Program-made: the position numbers and the translations under genes
Assembly: GCA_020746105.1 (NCBI GenBank)
Contig: CM036658.1
Span: 16,848,689-16,912,688 of the forward strand
Source: Trogon surrucura
Lineage: Eukaryota > Chordata > Aves > Trogoniformes > Trogonidae
DNA: 64,000 nucleotides
Direction: 5' to 3'
Notes under the pieces: model-generated
Seen by the model: the letters and a program-made list of their open reading frames with translations, nothing else
The model's database searches: none
What the model was told of the DNA's origin: nothing
Shown: in pieces, positions 45,701 through 60,800 of the stretch
Position numbering within the stretch: position 1 is the stretch's first letter
How the letters are laid out: each line of letters begins with the position of its first letter

Positions 45701-48700
45701 CCTGGACAGTGGCATCTGCATTAGGCTGAAAAAATAGTCTCAGGATCTCCACAGAGAATGCAACTATTTGCCTGAACACCTTCGTGGCATAGTGACAATA
45801 AAAATAAGAGCACCAGCAGCATGTGAACTGCAGGAGTTAAGCTGTGTAGCTGCTTCCCAAGAATTTTTTGCACAACAGCAGGGATAAGAGACACCTTGTG
45901 AGAATACAAAGGTTCGCTAAGAACTTGTTTCATCTGTAAAATGTCTTAGAGAAGAGCAATGCTGAGAGACATAGTTCTTGAGAATTAAAATTAAAAAATG
46001 ATAGCATTAACTGAAAGGAGAGAGCAAGAAGATTTTTCTTTTTTTTTATCCACGCAAGTATTATTATGGCAAAGAGTGCAGTTTCCTCTTTTAAATCATG
46101 AGGCTGTATTTTCATTTGGTGCTACACCCTGCAGCAAATAGGAAGATAGTTTCATTTCCTGTTTGATGAACAGGAGCAGAAAACTGAAGTTGGTCTCTGG
46201 GGGATGAATGCATTATTCTATGTAGGAAGATTTGTCAAAGAACATGGAATAAGCACCCTTCAACTTCACTGCTTTCTTCCTCACTAACAGCTGGTCAGTC
46301 ACAGGTGCTGGCAAAAACCCCACCAACATGCTGAAATGTACTGGTGAGGCCTTTGTTGTTTTAACACCACATTCAGAGAGTTCCTAATTTGCTCTGGTTT
46401 TAAGTGCTCCTTAAGAATACAGTGAAAATAAAAAGAGCTTCAGAAGGAATCTGAATAACCACAGAAATAACTTATTTCCAGATACAACAGCTATGGAAAC
46501 AACCATGCAATATCTGTGCAGAAAATACACTGTCTGAGGTGAAATTTGATTGTAGTTTCACTTTGTAGCCATGCTATCCCTCTACAAATACAGTTGTAGT
46601 GTCTCTGTCCTCTAGTACATATCTGAGGGGCAGGCAGAGCACTGAAGTAAATGCCTTTTTGCAGGGTATGGGGGAAGTTCTGAGAACTCAAGAAAAAATG
46701 TAGGACAAGCAGTCATAGCTCCCTGGGGGACATCCAGTAACCTTTCTGGTGCCAATACAGTTGCCCAGAATTTTCCTGGAAATAGGAGCCCAGGTGGGTG
46801 CTTGGCTCTTGTAGCAGCACTGCGGGAGGCCAGGAAAGCAGCCACGAGGCATCTGAGACAGCAGCGAGGAACATCTCCAGCAGGAGACAGAAAATCACAT
46901 TTGGAGGTGATGTATCATCAGCTGTGCTACTCCCATCCAGCAAAGAGCATCAGGATGTTCTTAAAAATGACCTACAGCAGACTGTGCTATTTTGAAGGCT
47001 GGACCAAAATCACAGGCAGGAGGGGAAAGCAGAGATTTTTATTCTTTGTGTTGTCAGACAATGTACTGAGCAGTTAGTTTTCCATGGCTTTTGCCTTTGC
47101 AACCTAAGCAAGGTCTGCTGTGTCAGGAAGCTAGTCATTTGGAGACTCAGTCTTCATCAGTTTGAAGTTTGAAGGACCATAGTTGTTTGTAAGTGAGAGG
47201 ATAGTAATGGAGGTTTTCAAAGAAAAGTTATATTGCAACATAAACAGTCAAAATAGCCAAAGACTGAAAATGATGTGGGTTCTGGTGTCGTTGATTCACC
47301 TGCTCTTACCCCACGCCCTACTACAAACTCTCAGACTGCACTTCTTCAGTCCTGATACAGGCTTTAGTAGACACAGTAGATTCTGCAGCAAAGATTATCC
47401 ATTTGAAGGAAAACTCATTTTTCCAGCCAAACCTGTGTTTCCAGATGACATTAGCTGAGTATCAATATAAAACAAGCTATCTGAATTAGCTAGCTCTTCA
47501 AGCAGAAATACCATTTCTTAAAGAGAGATGCTATTTGAGGCACTGCACTAGAAAAGACAGAAGTTATTTGTCTACAGTGATGAAATTTTAATCTGTTTAC
47601 TGAATAAAACTTGTGGCAATGTATTTTAGATGGTATTCCACAATGTTTTTTGCTAATAGCATTAACAGCCTCCAATGTTGCCAACATTTGGCATTTTTGC
47701 CTGCGCTCTTGCCCAAGTGTTTACAGGATTCAGATCTATGTTCCTCTAAGGCTTTTGGCAGTTGTCTGTGCCTTTTTTTTTTCACTTACTGTAGTAAAAC
47801 ATGCAAGAAGTAGTGGTTTCTAGACTTACTGTTTTCCAAATGCTTTTCAACTTCTCCTGACTTATCAGATTCAAGGAAGGAATGAGATATTAGTGCAGAG
47901 TGAAGGCAGGAAGACAAAAATAATGTAGCCTTAGGAAACCCAAGGCTTTGTTCCAGGTCTATGGAGAAGGACAGACAGTGTGAAGCAGAAGACAAAGATC
48001 CATCTTAAGGTCTGAATGACAAACAACACAGGTGTATTTCCCAAGGTGTAGTATGCCCTCAGAGCCTTTCAGGACAATGAGAGCCTTACATTACTTGACT
48101 GCCTACCTGCTGTCTTCTGGGTGGTGGTGGATAAGATCTTGCTGAGGCCTGTGAGAATGATTGAATTCAACCTCAGGCAGAAGGTTGTAATGGTATAGAT
48201 AATCTGGTCGCTAAAATAAGCTTGGTGGCCTCAGCTAGTTCAATTTATGGGCTTCTTTCCTTATTGGGGAAATCCTAGGAGAAACTTGCATTTACCAGAG
48301 ACTTGATGTACAAAAGGTGCTACGTTTTGCCAGCTCAAATTAATTTCATGTAAGGTTGTGGGTGCTTGCACCTCTGAAATTCAGGCCTTACATGTGATGC
48401 ATGAAGAATCTGCCACATTTGGTGTCTCATTATACAGAAGCATAAAAATGATTGAAAGAGGGGGAAAAAATCAACAAACCCAAACTTCATAAACATTTGT
48501 TAAAGTCCATCCTTAGTATCTAAGGAGCATGATAGTATAACAATATGTCAGTTGTCACTTTGTAGCATGCCAGTTGTATTCCCAAATTACCCCAGTAACC
48601 TAAATAAGAAAGGCAAAATGCACAAAGAATATGGCCATCTGGAATACATAATGTGGAAAGATCTGCAATGCATTACATGGTCTGGAAAGTGGCTGGTCGA

Positions 48701-49459
48701 ATTCCAGAGAGCTAAGATAGACTTCAAAGTCTGGCCGCACATCAGTGAAACTGCTGATCAGCTCAGATATTTAAAGTGGGTGTAGATGAATGAATTTATT
48801 ACATTTTTTATCTGTTGCATTCGTATGGGAAAACATGACTGTAGACAGGTTCTCCATTGATTTCATGCTTGGTTCTTTTGTTTTTTAACTGTATAGCATA
48901 TTTCCAAAATTTTACATCATATTACAGTTTTGCAAAAAGAGTATTTTCCCATCGTTTATAAAACCATTGCACAAGAAAACCTCCCCATCCCCCCTGCAAA
49001 ACAACTGTAAGGAATGAGACATGACTCAAATACCTTAAAAAAAATAGCTGGGCAATTTTAATTTTTAAGTAATGAAAGACAAATAAAGCTGAATTTTCAA
49101 CTTTGCTTTGTTTTTAACTAAACCCAAAAAACATCCAGCACTGGGAATTTTTCATATTTTTTAATTCAAACAACTTCTTCCTGAATTAATTGCTATGTCT
49201 GACTCTTATTTATCCAGACCTCCAGCTTTTCTACTTTTTGTTGGAGGGAGAGAAAGTTGAAGCCATACACTTCATTATTTTCCATGTGCTGATCTCAGAA
49301 TCACATGCATCAGAACTGGGATTTGTTGCCTTGAGCCATATTTTACCAAGCCTGTGAATCAAACCATGAATCTCCAAGCTTTGATCATCTCTAATGGGAC
49401 AACTGGATTATTCTACTCTTCTTTTTCCTCTCTTGAATGTTGGTATTGTTACAGTAGCT
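42737..49459. other. Non-coding, no gene seen
   Basis: About 6.7 kb. A 116-codon plus-strand frame at 44201-44551 is the longest sense candidate but has no recognised motif. Poly-T/A patches occur near 43316-43325. No transposon recognised. Confidence 0.4.
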
Positions 49460-49570
49460 CATACAGAGTCCTTCACAAGGCTTTGCAAAGGTAAAAGTAC
49501 TCTAAGCATAGTTTTACTATTCTACCTATTATTTAGACACTGAAGTTAACCATGGGTATCAGACAGGTTT
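49460..49570 (-). mobile_element. Possible MIR-like SINE fossil
   Basis: CTTCACAAGGCTTTGCAAAG, then TACTATTCTACCTATTATTT and AGACACTGAAGTTAACC resemble, with heavy divergence, the MIR pattern of 'gctttacaaa', 'attattatccccatttta' and 'gaaactgaggcttaac'. Low confidence; could be chance. Confidence 0.3.
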
Positions 49571-50564
49571 TTACTATGAAATGCAAAAATGCTGCTCATG
49601 ACGGTGTTTTTTCAAAATTAGCTAGAGTGTATTAGCTTTTGTACTGAGCATTCTTCATTGAAGTTTTCTGTTTAAACAGTGCAAGTATCAAGTCAACTGC
49701 TGGGACAACCCCATTTTTAATTGACATTTAATTACTATGAAATACATGATAGAAACTATAGTGTAATACATGCATAGTACTGGCTGCAATGGAGTAAGAG
49801 AACTGTCCATGGGAAATGTGTTTGCCATTAGGTTTTTCAGATTTTACCTTCCCAGGGCCCATATCACAATCCTTGCATGGCTCATGTGGCTTCCCATCCT
49901 TCAGCTAGGCTAGGACACATTCAGGAAGACGCCACAAATTCCTTCAAACACTGTCATTAGATAGATCAGCACATAAAACACCACAGAAATTTTGCTACCC
50001 TCTTAAAACTGCCTTTTCCCTTTTAGGATGATAAAAATAATTATCTCAAGATAGTGATGGTCTTGGAAAAGAAACTTATTTTCCCCGGGATCTTTTAACA
50101 TCTCATTAAAGAAGGCACTGAGGAAGATGGATTTATTCTATTTGGCTATTTCCGTGTACATGTTTGACCTAAATCACAGAAGTTAGTGGAGATTTTATGC
50201 TGTGATGTGGACATGGGAGGAAGAGTGGACAGAAACAGCATCAAGAAAACAGGTCTGTTATTGAAAGCAGGGTTTGATTAAGAACTGATAGTTGTTGGAG
50301 CTAGAGTGGACTTCAGGCAGTTGTGGCTATATATCACAGGATTACAACAACAACCATCTCCCTGTCAAGGGCGTTCCTCCCAAGTTCTCTGAATCTTTTT
50401 CAGTGATGCATTCTTCAGCAAAGCCTCAAGAGCTGAGGTCTGAGGTGATTCAGCTTCCCTTGCCAACATCTTTGAAACATTCATAAAAGTGATCCCTATG
50501 GTCATTTGGCTCACCAACTTCCTCTCTCTCCTGAAACCCAGATGTCAGAAATAATCTAATGTGG

Positions 50565-50646
50565 CTGAAGAAAAAAGGAAAAAAAAAAAAAAAAAGAAGA
50601 AAAAAGGAAGAAAAGAAAAAAAGGTTTAAAAAAAAAGGAAAAAGTT
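50565..50646 (+). repeat. Poly-purine A-rich low-complexity tract
   Basis: About 80 bp of A with scattered G (AAAAAAGGAAA-type units), producing lysine-rich artefact frames on the plus strand and Phe-rich ones on the minus strand. Confidence 0.9.
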
Positions 50647-51762
50647 GGCTGAGCATTTCAAAATCTTCACACGCCACAGAAGTTATGTTGTCATTTTCCT
50701 CATGTTTCATTTATACCTTTAAAAGAAGAGGAAAGGAAAATATGTACTTAATCAAAATCCCAGCTGCACTTCCTGAGCCTATGTGTTTTGCAGATGGGAA
50801 GACTCAGAAGACAGATTGATTCTTAATCAATGTTAGATAAAGAAGAGCATCTGCTTCATGTAGTAAAAGTATACCCTATAGTCCCAGTCATCTAACACGG
50901 CTGCTGATGGCATCACCGACTCCATGATAAGGAAGTATGGTGGTAGCACAACGCACACCACCTGGGCAAAGGATGACCTGTGGTAGAAAAACTATGTAAA
51001 ATCAGTGTTCAAGAATTAATTTACCATGCCTTGGCACTAGAGACGGATGAAAGTAGTAACTCATCATAAAATCCATAAAAAATTTCTTCTTCATTATGGA
51101 AACAGATCCAAAACAACCAGTTGTTCAAGCAGCTAACCTTTGGAAAACTACTGCAGACAGGATCTAAATTTTGTTGTCTGGTTGCAGTGTCATTGTCTTT
51201 TAAGTAGAGGAGTGTGAAGACAAAAATGGCTTAGATAATTGGCTCGAACATACAGCTTGCTATTTGCAAGTGAAGGGATTCCTGTTTGAGGAAAAGGAGT
51301 GAAGCTTTATTTGCATTCAAGAAAAGCTAGTGGCTATGAGTGCTGTGATTTGTTACAGTTTAGAAAACAAAACTGCAAAAAGCACAAAAACAAGGTGGTT
51401 TAGGAACTACGAATAGAAAACAAACATAATAGTTGATATGAAGTCAGTAACTTGGAGGCTTAGTTTTGATTAAGGCATCCAGAAAATATTTGTGAGTTAT
51501 TACAATGTTTACAAAAAATAGGTTCACTTTGATGCACCCACAGCAATGTTTCCTACAAAACTAGGGTTCCAAGAAAAGTAGTTTAGCTGGCTGTACAGAA
51601 GTGTGATAAACATGCTAAGTTTCAGAACAATAACAAACCTAAGTGCAATAAACTGCTAAAGAGTCTGAAGCACAATGGATGTAGATACTTTGGGAACCAG
51701 TTAGAACTCAGGACAAAAGATACAGGCATTTTGAAAGTCAGGAATCAGTTGAGTAATAGGAA

Positions 51763-51870
51763 CATAGAATCATAGAATCATAGAATGGCCTAGGCTGGAA
51801 GGGACCTTAGAGATCATTTAATCCAACCTCCCTGTCATGGGCAGGGATGTCTCTCAACTAGATCATGCAA
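51763..51870 (-). mobile_element. CR1 LINE 3' tail
   Basis: CATAGAATCATAGAATCATA (three inverted terminal octamers) followed by GGCTGGAAGGGACCTTAGAG, ATCATTTAATCCAACCTCCC and TGTCATGGGCAGGGATGTCT, the standard CR1 3' UTR. Only about 110 bp survive, which is extreme 5' truncation. Confidence 0.9.
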
Positions 51871-54800
51871 CACATGAGGATTTGACATTAGAGCTCTCCA
51901 GACCTGCTTTACTGATTGGACTACTGAGGGCTGCGTAGTGGAAACATAAGCTAATATCACACCATCCTCAAAGAAAGTGCTACCAGGTAAGAGGAAAAGG
52001 CACTGTGGGACTGAAGAAGCCTCCAGAACTAGGGGTTCTGTTGCAGAGGAGTCTCTAGGACACAGTAGCCTTTGGTTTTTGCTTCTTTTCTAGCAGGCAT
52101 TTTATTTTGGCAGTTGTTAACCCAGTAAGTTTGAGGGCAAAATAAAGCCTTGACTTTCTTATTCGCTAGCTACTTCATATTAACAATACGTTCAGCCTTG
52201 CTTTCTGCTCTTTAAAACGTTACTCCAGAGGTTCTAGGGTAACTTTTGGGGTTACTTTTAGGGACACTAACAACAGATCTTTTAAAGATTTTAAAGACAA
52301 CCCAGATCACCTTCAGAAGAAAGGAGGGGAGGGAAAAAGGTGTATCCTCTCCTTGCTTTTTAAAGGAGAATTGCTGTGTTCCAGCCAGAAAAAAACAAAC
52401 GGACCCTCCTTCTTCCTAGAGGTCTGAGTACTCCTAATCTTCTTTCCCACGAGCTGCAGCTTCTAGCTGTCCCCTAGCACAACTGTGGGTTGTGAAGCAA
52501 ACCTCTGTATTACGCAAATTAGTGGTGTGTGTAGTGGACGAAATGTCCATACATAAGAAATATATTAAGGACAGTATTGGAAGGAGAAAGGGAAAGCTTG
52601 AGAAAAGTAGTAACTCATCTGAGATGTTCATTGTGTTACAAGGGCCTTGCATATTTCTTAAAGCCATCATATCCGTCAGTCGGTCAAGACCAAGCTTGCC
52701 AGTCAGTGTTTACAGAAAGTCTGAAAGCAGGACACTTATCTTGCTGGGTTTAGTTTTACATGCATACCTTTCTCTTTTGTCTTCCTGTGCTGCTTCATGT
52801 TTTTCCTATTCTTATTTAAATGTTGCATTTTTTAGAATGGTTTAATAATGCTTCAAAGCATTTAATTTCCTCTTTGCCAACGTAAGCCAAAACACAGACT
52901 ACATTCCATTTGACTGATGTTTGACCACGAGGATTTTTTATATCTATTCACTCACACACATGCACACACACATACATGAGAGCATACACGTACGCACTTC
53001 AATAAAAACACCAATATGTTACAAATCTGAAAACAATCTTCAGCCTAAATTTATCACGAGCTCATTCAGTGACTTTTCCAATGGCAATAGGAAGAATATT
53101 CCTAGTGCTCACAACTGTTTAATGGAGCAATATCTAGATTGCTTTCAGAGCACCGTACAGCAGAGGAGTGTGCGTCCCATTAGAAAACTAATCTTTCTTT
53201 GAGAATCACTGTTGATGAAAATCTGTACTCATTTTGCCACGCAAACTCGACATGTGTACTCCCCTTAGGACGTGCCATGGAAAAAAATCTTAGCTGAAGT
53301 CTTCTGATCTAATGCCTAAAATATATTGCATTTCTTTGGTTTATATATTTTAATGAAAAAAATCTTTTTAAAATGTGCACATTTAGACTTAAAAGAACCC
53401 AAATAATTTTAAGTAATTACATTGTAAATGTCAGTTCTTCATGAATGAAACAATGAAATACCTCAAGCAGGTACCCCTTTTGTAAAGCTGCATTTCAGTA
53501 CCAAACCTTTTAAAAAGTACGTCATTACATTTTTGAAGGGATATTAGCTTTCTGATGCTGAAGGCCATTCCTTATCTCTTTTGGATGGTTTCATGGAGAA
53601 TCTCCATGCCATTAGTGTGGTCTCATGGCAATCTTGCAATGATCAGTCTCCACGTGCTTCTCCAGCCCCCTGTCCAAGCCTCCAGCAGCACAGTTTCCCC
53701 ACACGCCCATGGCCCACAGGACGGTGGACGGACAGAAAGGAAGAAAGGGCAGAGCCTGGAAAACCTTGTGAGAGTTTAATTCTTCTACATCCCTTCTCCG
53801 TGGTCTTTTCCTTCATAGACTGTTGGAGGAATTAGAAAGAAGTTGCAGAGCAATAGGGAGGTCATTTGTCCAGGATAAAACTATCAGTTTCTACTTGTAT
53901 AAGGGTGGGTTAATGAAAAAAAAAAGTAAAATCCAGTAAGGCTATCAGAAATCTGTATCTTCTCCAGGAACTCCTTTTTTTTCTTTTTTTTTTCTGAGTA
54001 AAGCAGTTAACAAACATTGCTATTTGTTTCTGATTTTCAAAGGGCTGTCCCACAGCACAGTCAGTATGCAACATGAGGTATTTAACTCAAGAAGCATATT
54101 GCCCTTTTCTCCAAAAAAACAGCCAGAAAGATACACGTGATGCCTTTTCTTTACAGGCAGGGAAGGTCAAAAGCAGTACTACTTCCAGAAATCCACAGTC
54201 AGTCACTTATGGGCTTTCCTTACATCTTTGCTCAGGGAGCCTGATCTTGGCGACACTCAAGCAGACACACAGGAAAACTATGTGTTAGCTGAGTACAACA
54301 CACCTGCACTCTCTCAGGAACACATTTTAAGTGTGCTGCCTTCTACTCCAAAAATTACTTGGCAGAACACTTCCTAACCATTTTTTGGTTTGTGTATTTG
54401 TGTCCAGATTTATAAAGGATGCAGGGAATAGTGCTCAGACTCTAGCCTAAATGCAGAGGATAAGTAAACACATAGATATCTTCTACTTCATATCTAGTTG
54501 ATGAATGGTCACTTCACAAAAATGCTACAGGATCCCAGGAGCGGACTCTGCCTACCCAGTCACAACATCACATCCTTTCTGGCCACCAGGTCTAATCCTA
54601 AAGGTTATATATAGCTTTACAAGAATTGCATAAAATTAGGAATATCTCCAAGATGTATAATTTTTGGTTACAACAATTATGTGTAGTTAATATTTTTAAG
54701 ATATATAACTTTGTATTGCACTTATACTTTTCTGAAAATATCAATATAATGAACTGAAAAATAAGTGTTGTTCTAGGTGCAGTGTTGCATCTACAAGAAT

Positions 54801-57800
54801 GCACAAGACAAAATTCATCTTCTTCTTTCCCAAGTGTACTTTATATAGACAGAAACAGAATAGCCAGTGCTTTAGAGTCAAACAAGCCTATATAAAACAG
54901 CAGAAATCACTTTGCTGCTCTGAAATTCTATTCACTTTGTGTACATGAGTAAGTTTATCGGCAAGAGCCTGCTGGTAGGGAGAAAGAGACCAGTGTAAAT
55001 TAGAAAAAAAAGCTCTGTAGTGGAAGACTTCTCTCACCAAGATAATAGCCCACAAATAAACTGAACTTTTGAAAATATATTACTAGCCCCATGCTCTTCA
55101 TCAGAGAGAGGACAGTTTTTTAAAGCAGCTGACTTGCAAAGAATAATTCTGCAAGAAAACATTTTCTTAATAAAGCCACAATTAAGCAAAGACTTTTCAA
55201 AGTTTCATTCCTCACCAAAACCTACCTAACAGTTCTAGTATTTAAATTAAGGCTTTTATAAGTGGATTCCACAGCTGAAACAAATTTTTACTTTACTCAT
55301 TTAGTCCACCCCATTCGGACTCAACAATATTCTTTGTAAAATAGACAAAGGTGCTGCAGAGAGATTTACTCTTCTCATACTAGTAACATATATAAAGCAC
55401 TTATTTTCTGAAATGATATTTTTTTCCCCATGAAATTAAGAGTTTTGCTAGAGCTTTTTCTTTATATGATGTTGGATCCTTCTTTGATGGGTCAGCACCT
55501 TTGCATAAGGTATCGATCAAAGTACAAGTGTGAGAGCAAAACTGAGCTGTTTCTTGTGTTGTTTTGGTGGAAATAGATTCAAATCACGCTTCCAGTATGA
55601 TCTTTCTTCTTTCAGAGGGCAATACAGCAGCTGAGAATACTGTAAGCTTGGAATAAAACCTATTTTTTAGTGGAGTAAGAAACCTAGGAAGCAACAACTC
55701 TCTGCTTCAATTCTCTTCTATATAAAAGTGCACAGCTCTGCTCTCTTGGGTCAAGAAGCAGCAATGTTTTAAATAATTTAAGTAAACCAAAGCATGTTTC
55801 TTACTGTAGTTATTGGGCTGTCTCTTAACTGAGAAAAGTTGTTATTCAGACAAAACCTGAAGAGTTAAAAAATGAAGTGGAAAGCTTCTAACAACTGGTT
55901 TGCGTTTTTTGAATTCCTGTATCTCTGTTTAATATCATATTCCAGGTGTGATATTAAACATTTCCTGGTTGATGCTGGCTACAGGAATTTCAGAAATGCG
56001 ATAAAGCCATAGTTTTGCAGTGGAATCATCCATGGTGTGAGCTAATAGAGCTTTGGAAAATGATGGATTTACCTCCTGTATAGAAATGCCCAAAAAGTTC
56101 TGCTTTATGGATTTCCAAATGCATAAAATATTTTACTGTTACTACAGTTTCTGTTCTGAGGTGTTTTTTTTGACAACAAATATATTCTAAAAGTCATTCA
56201 GGATGGTACAGAACACAGTAGCTTCTGGATGCTTCGGATTATGCATTTAAAATGCATGTGCATATTTCTAACTGAGCAACAGAACACATTGCTGTCCTTT
56301 ACATATCAAATTAAAGATTATCGAATTTTAAAAAAAAATTCTATACCGTCTTTTTGTGAAGATTAATATCTCCATGACAAATAGATGCAGGCAAAGGATA
56401 TATCAGAGAATTTGCTTTCCCTGTTGTGGACATCTAGTTATCACTAGATTTCTTATGCATGAACAGTGACTTTGTGGAATATCCTAAGTGTGGATACCTA
56501 CATGTATCTTGGGAAAAGCAATGTCACATGGTCTTTATAAACTTGCATTTATAACTTCTAAGTGTTGAGTTACAAAGAGAAATAAGATTTTAAAGAGTTT
56601 TAAAGAGTTTAAAAAAGTTTAAAAAGTTTTAAAGAGTTGTGGGTAGCTTAAGAAATTTTTGTGTGCAAACACTGTCCAATGAAGAGAGCATTAAAAAATG
56701 TGCTCTCAAAGTAGAGTGGCTAAATGTACCCAATAAACCCTAAATGACGCAAAACACATCTGGCTTCAGGTTTTGCAATGCACTCCATAAATGAATTTTG
56801 ATTAGTCACAGGTTTACGAATCTACAAAGCAAACTCGTGTCCAGTGTCTCCTAGTGCGGAACCCTCTTACAGCATTCTGCTGAAAACCTTGCAAACTTTG
56901 GGTTTTGCCAGCTTTGTGAACTGTTTTGTGGTTGTAGCTGAACTGAACTTTGATTTTTGGCTTGCTGAACATAAAGCACAAAGCAAAATTTAAAACTAAA
57001 GGTTCCACATGGGTAGAAGCAGGAGAAAATGATCATGTGAACAGACTGTGGCTCCACAGCCAAATTTATATGGGACTACTCTTTTTTCCCTTCAATATAC
57101 AAGCAATTAATATTTTGAAATTCCAGCCAAATCACTCAAATTGGGATTTAAAGCATGGTGTCCATTCACTTTTCTTATTTGACATAAATTTAGAAGGATA
57201 AGTTGTTCTGCAAAATTTTATCTTCTCATATAAAGCCATACTTCTGGGCTTTGCTCATACATGTGCTGTTCCAGATTGGTGTTTGACTCTTAGCTCTTGG
57301 GTGTGAAAAAGAAAAAACAGTTCAATCTAGGAAGCAGTGGAGGGAGGCAATAAATTGTAAATTGTAATCTGTATATAAAATGGCGGAGAGACAGACCAAC
57401 TTTTCTTTTACACAATGCACACTAAAGATTTTGAAGTCAAGCAGGACAAGTGCCTGTGTGTTTTTAAAAACCTCAGGCAAAGCATCCAAAAGCTCCCAAA
57501 TTCTGTATCACTGTAACTAACATTTTCATTTCATTTGTCATTAAGGAAATCATCTCAGTCTAGTATTTTGCTACAGCTCCAAGATTGTCAGAAGCGATCT
57601 GAGTCCTTATTTGGCAATAAGGAGGTGATTTCGGTACGGAGAGGTAGAAAATCTTGTGTGGCCAAAGCACAGCCTTGAGAAAAAGGAAAGCAAGAAGATG
57701 AGGATGCTTGGAAGAAGGTTTCACTTGCAAAAAGTGAATATCCAGTCATTTCCTCTCTGATGCTCAGTAAATAGAGTAAATGTGCCCATCAGGGTGCAAA

Positions 57801-60800
57801 CTTCAACGTGGCATTCCTTTTGCTACGAAGAGAAGATTTGCTTTCATTGAACTGTGCGCTCAAGTGCAACTGGAATGAACAAGCAGAGCAACTTGCTGGC
57901 ATAGTCTCACAAAACAGACAAAAAGCTGTAGGGGAACAGAGGACAAAACCTGCCTTGGTTTCCTCATTTACCTCATATAATCTTGTTTATCTCTCTGAAT
58001 GGTCTGAAATAAATGATATGTGTAATCCATTTTGTGACGTTTCAAACATATCCCAGATGTCAGCCCTCAATATCAGAGTAGGGAAGTCTATTTGTTTACA
58101 GGGAAATGTGATAGCTGCAATTTACGGTCTGACAAAGTCACTTTAATAACTGATCAGTGAACTGGTGGGTTTCTGGTGCTCTGCTTCTACTAACCACTTT
58201 TCTGCTATTAATTGAGATGTCTTATTTTCTGACTTCAAAGATGCTCAGAACAATGCTAGAAGGCAAATGGACTAAGAAGAGCCAGTAGAGCTGAATTTTT
58301 ATTTAAACAAAACAAGACAAATGCAAGTACTATCTATCCCAACTAGGAATTTACCTTTTAAAATATGAAAATCACCGCTAAACTATGTTGTTGTTTCCAG
58401 TGTTTGGGTATAACATTAAAAAGTTCTTGATTTTAATAAAGGTCAGATTCTTTCACAATTGGAAAACATCTGTCAGAGAAGTTTGGTCACAGGAAACAGA
58501 GACTTTCACAGTCACTCACTGCACCAGCCAATAAAATAAAATAAAAAAATTGCAAGGAGCAGCAGATGTTGAGCTCATATCTTTGACTTTTCCAAAGCTG
58601 TAGAAATAATCAAATGAGAAGATCCAGTGTTCTAAATGGACTGAGGAGGCTGCAATTATTTTGCACAGCCTTATTACATACCCAAGGTCATAAACTCCCC
58701 ACCTGAAATACACCGTCACACAAGTTTTAAGTGGCAAAGAAGTGAGTTAGGGTGGGAAGCCAGAGACAGGGCTTAGGGCTGAAACAGTGGAAGAGACAGA
58801 CTGAAGGAGACAGCTGAAGAGAAAAAAGAAGGGGCAGGACTTGTCATGTGGGATAGTGTTGTGTTGCATGTATACACAAGGGAGTATAAGCACAACAGCT
58901 ACAGGATGATTGCTTTGGCAGGGCTGATGTAAGAGGTGGGAGCTACATCTATGACTCTACAGAGCGCATGCAGTGAAGACCCATCTGAGACCTCAGCCTT
59001 GTGACCAAGCCACTTCACCATGGGCACCTCTAGTGTCATTTCAAATTCTTAGCTCTAGTTGGGAAAAGGGAGCTGATGATGTACTGCGCCTGCAAGCGTG
59101 GACCTGAAAGTCTGGATACTCTTGCCACGGGTAGACTGGGTCATAAGGTAAGGAACTCAAAGCTAATGAGGCTGAACAGATCTGTTCAGCAATGGACATA
59201 CACTTCTGGAGAAGTCTCCTACGCAGCCTGACTTTCTGGCTGGGGAAACTGCATGGCCCCGTCACAAGGACCCCGTTGAGCTGTGTAGTAATCCGGCCCA
59301 GTCTCACGCAAGGTAGGTGGGTGTTCTGGAGAAAAATCCAAACTCAACTCCCTGAGAGAGGGGGCAGAGAGAGAAATTCCAGGAGTTAAATGGAAAACAG
59401 ATTGGATCTCACGGCTTCTAACAAATATTAGGGGCTGATCTATTTCTGCACATAAAGCTTTTCTAATGTAGCTTGTAATGAAACATAAGATTAGATGAGA
59501 TGACATGTATGTGTATTGTTTCAGGACCTTCTCTGCTGCCCCACTACTGCTAAGCAATAAACAAGTCCTAGAAGGTACTTACCTGCCTGCTGGCACTCAT
59601 CAGATGTTCCTAGATGCAGAAGACACCTGTCCATAGCACAAATTGACCTGCACAGTGATCAGTGGCTGGGACATGCAGGGACAAGGTAGACACCTTACTG
59701 GCTAAGAAATGGCAACTCCTCTCATAAGAGCAAAAAGCTTAGAAGGTCTGTTCAGGGCATCTGTACAGAGATCAGAAAATATCAGTGAGTCCTAGTGTCA
59801 TGCCATGATCTGCTAACAAAACAAAGATGAGTTTCAAATGATTACGGGGAACGTGGCTCTACCCTGATCAAACTGGAGAAAAGACTTGAATGCAATTGTT
59901 ATACAGAAACGTAGTCAATTCTGTAATGCAGTAATGTAGTCCTCAGAACAGAAGCATACATGAGGTTCCAGTCATTCATTTTTGACAATGAGAAATTAAG
60001 TTTCTCATGTCTGCTTTCTTCCTCTGGCTCATGCACATGTGGGTTGCCTGCAGCCACTTTGCATTCGTGGGAAGGTTTGACTGGATCTCCAGAGAAGTGC
60101 CTAGAGGCTGTCTGAACTCTGGTCTTGGCAGAGGATTTTGTGATGAAAGCCCAGAACTGGAAATGAAGACACCCCCCGCTGCCAGTAGTGTGTTGTCCTG
60201 TGAACTCAGACAGTCTGCTGAAGGTTTCAAATAAATTCTTCAAAACTGGAATATCTTCACTCCCCTGTCTCTTACTAGTGGCATAAAGGGAAATTGGATT
60301 GCACAGATGCAGAAGAGTTTGAAAGAGCATGCAGACCTCCTGCCCCACAGCCACAAACTCAAGCCTACTTCTGTTTTGGTATTGTGGAAGGAAGAAGCAA
60401 TTAGCATTACCACAGTTCACAGGCTGAACTGTGTCCCCTGGCTCCAGTCACTTTCATTTTCCTGGGAGCAAAAGTTTTCTGGGGCTGGGTTATTTGTCCT
60501 GTCTAGACAGGCTGAGAAAAGGTCTTGTACAGCCATCCTATCCCATGAGACAATGTGGAGAAATTTGAGGTTTTGGCCTTGTGTGCTGTATTTTGTCACC
60601 TATAGAGAGGAGATGTCATATCTTCCCCAGGCAAATGGCCTATAGATATTGGCTTTTCTGTTTTAACCCCTCAAAGCAGGCCGGTTTCTGGAGACTAGTA
60701 ATTGTGTCTTCAAAGTTGTGAGATCCAATATTAGTACACTTCTCAGGAATTTTCCACACTTCCCTGCATCACAGTCATTTATCATAAAGTAATCATCTCT

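Noticed and set aside
50450..50819. Lys-rich and Phe-rich frames
   Set aside because: Low-complexity A/G tract.
59899..60420. 173-codon minus-strand frame
   Set aside because: Longest frame outside the retroelements, but no recognised domain, an overlapping antisense frame, and no exon signals. Chance length is plausible in 64 kb times six frames.
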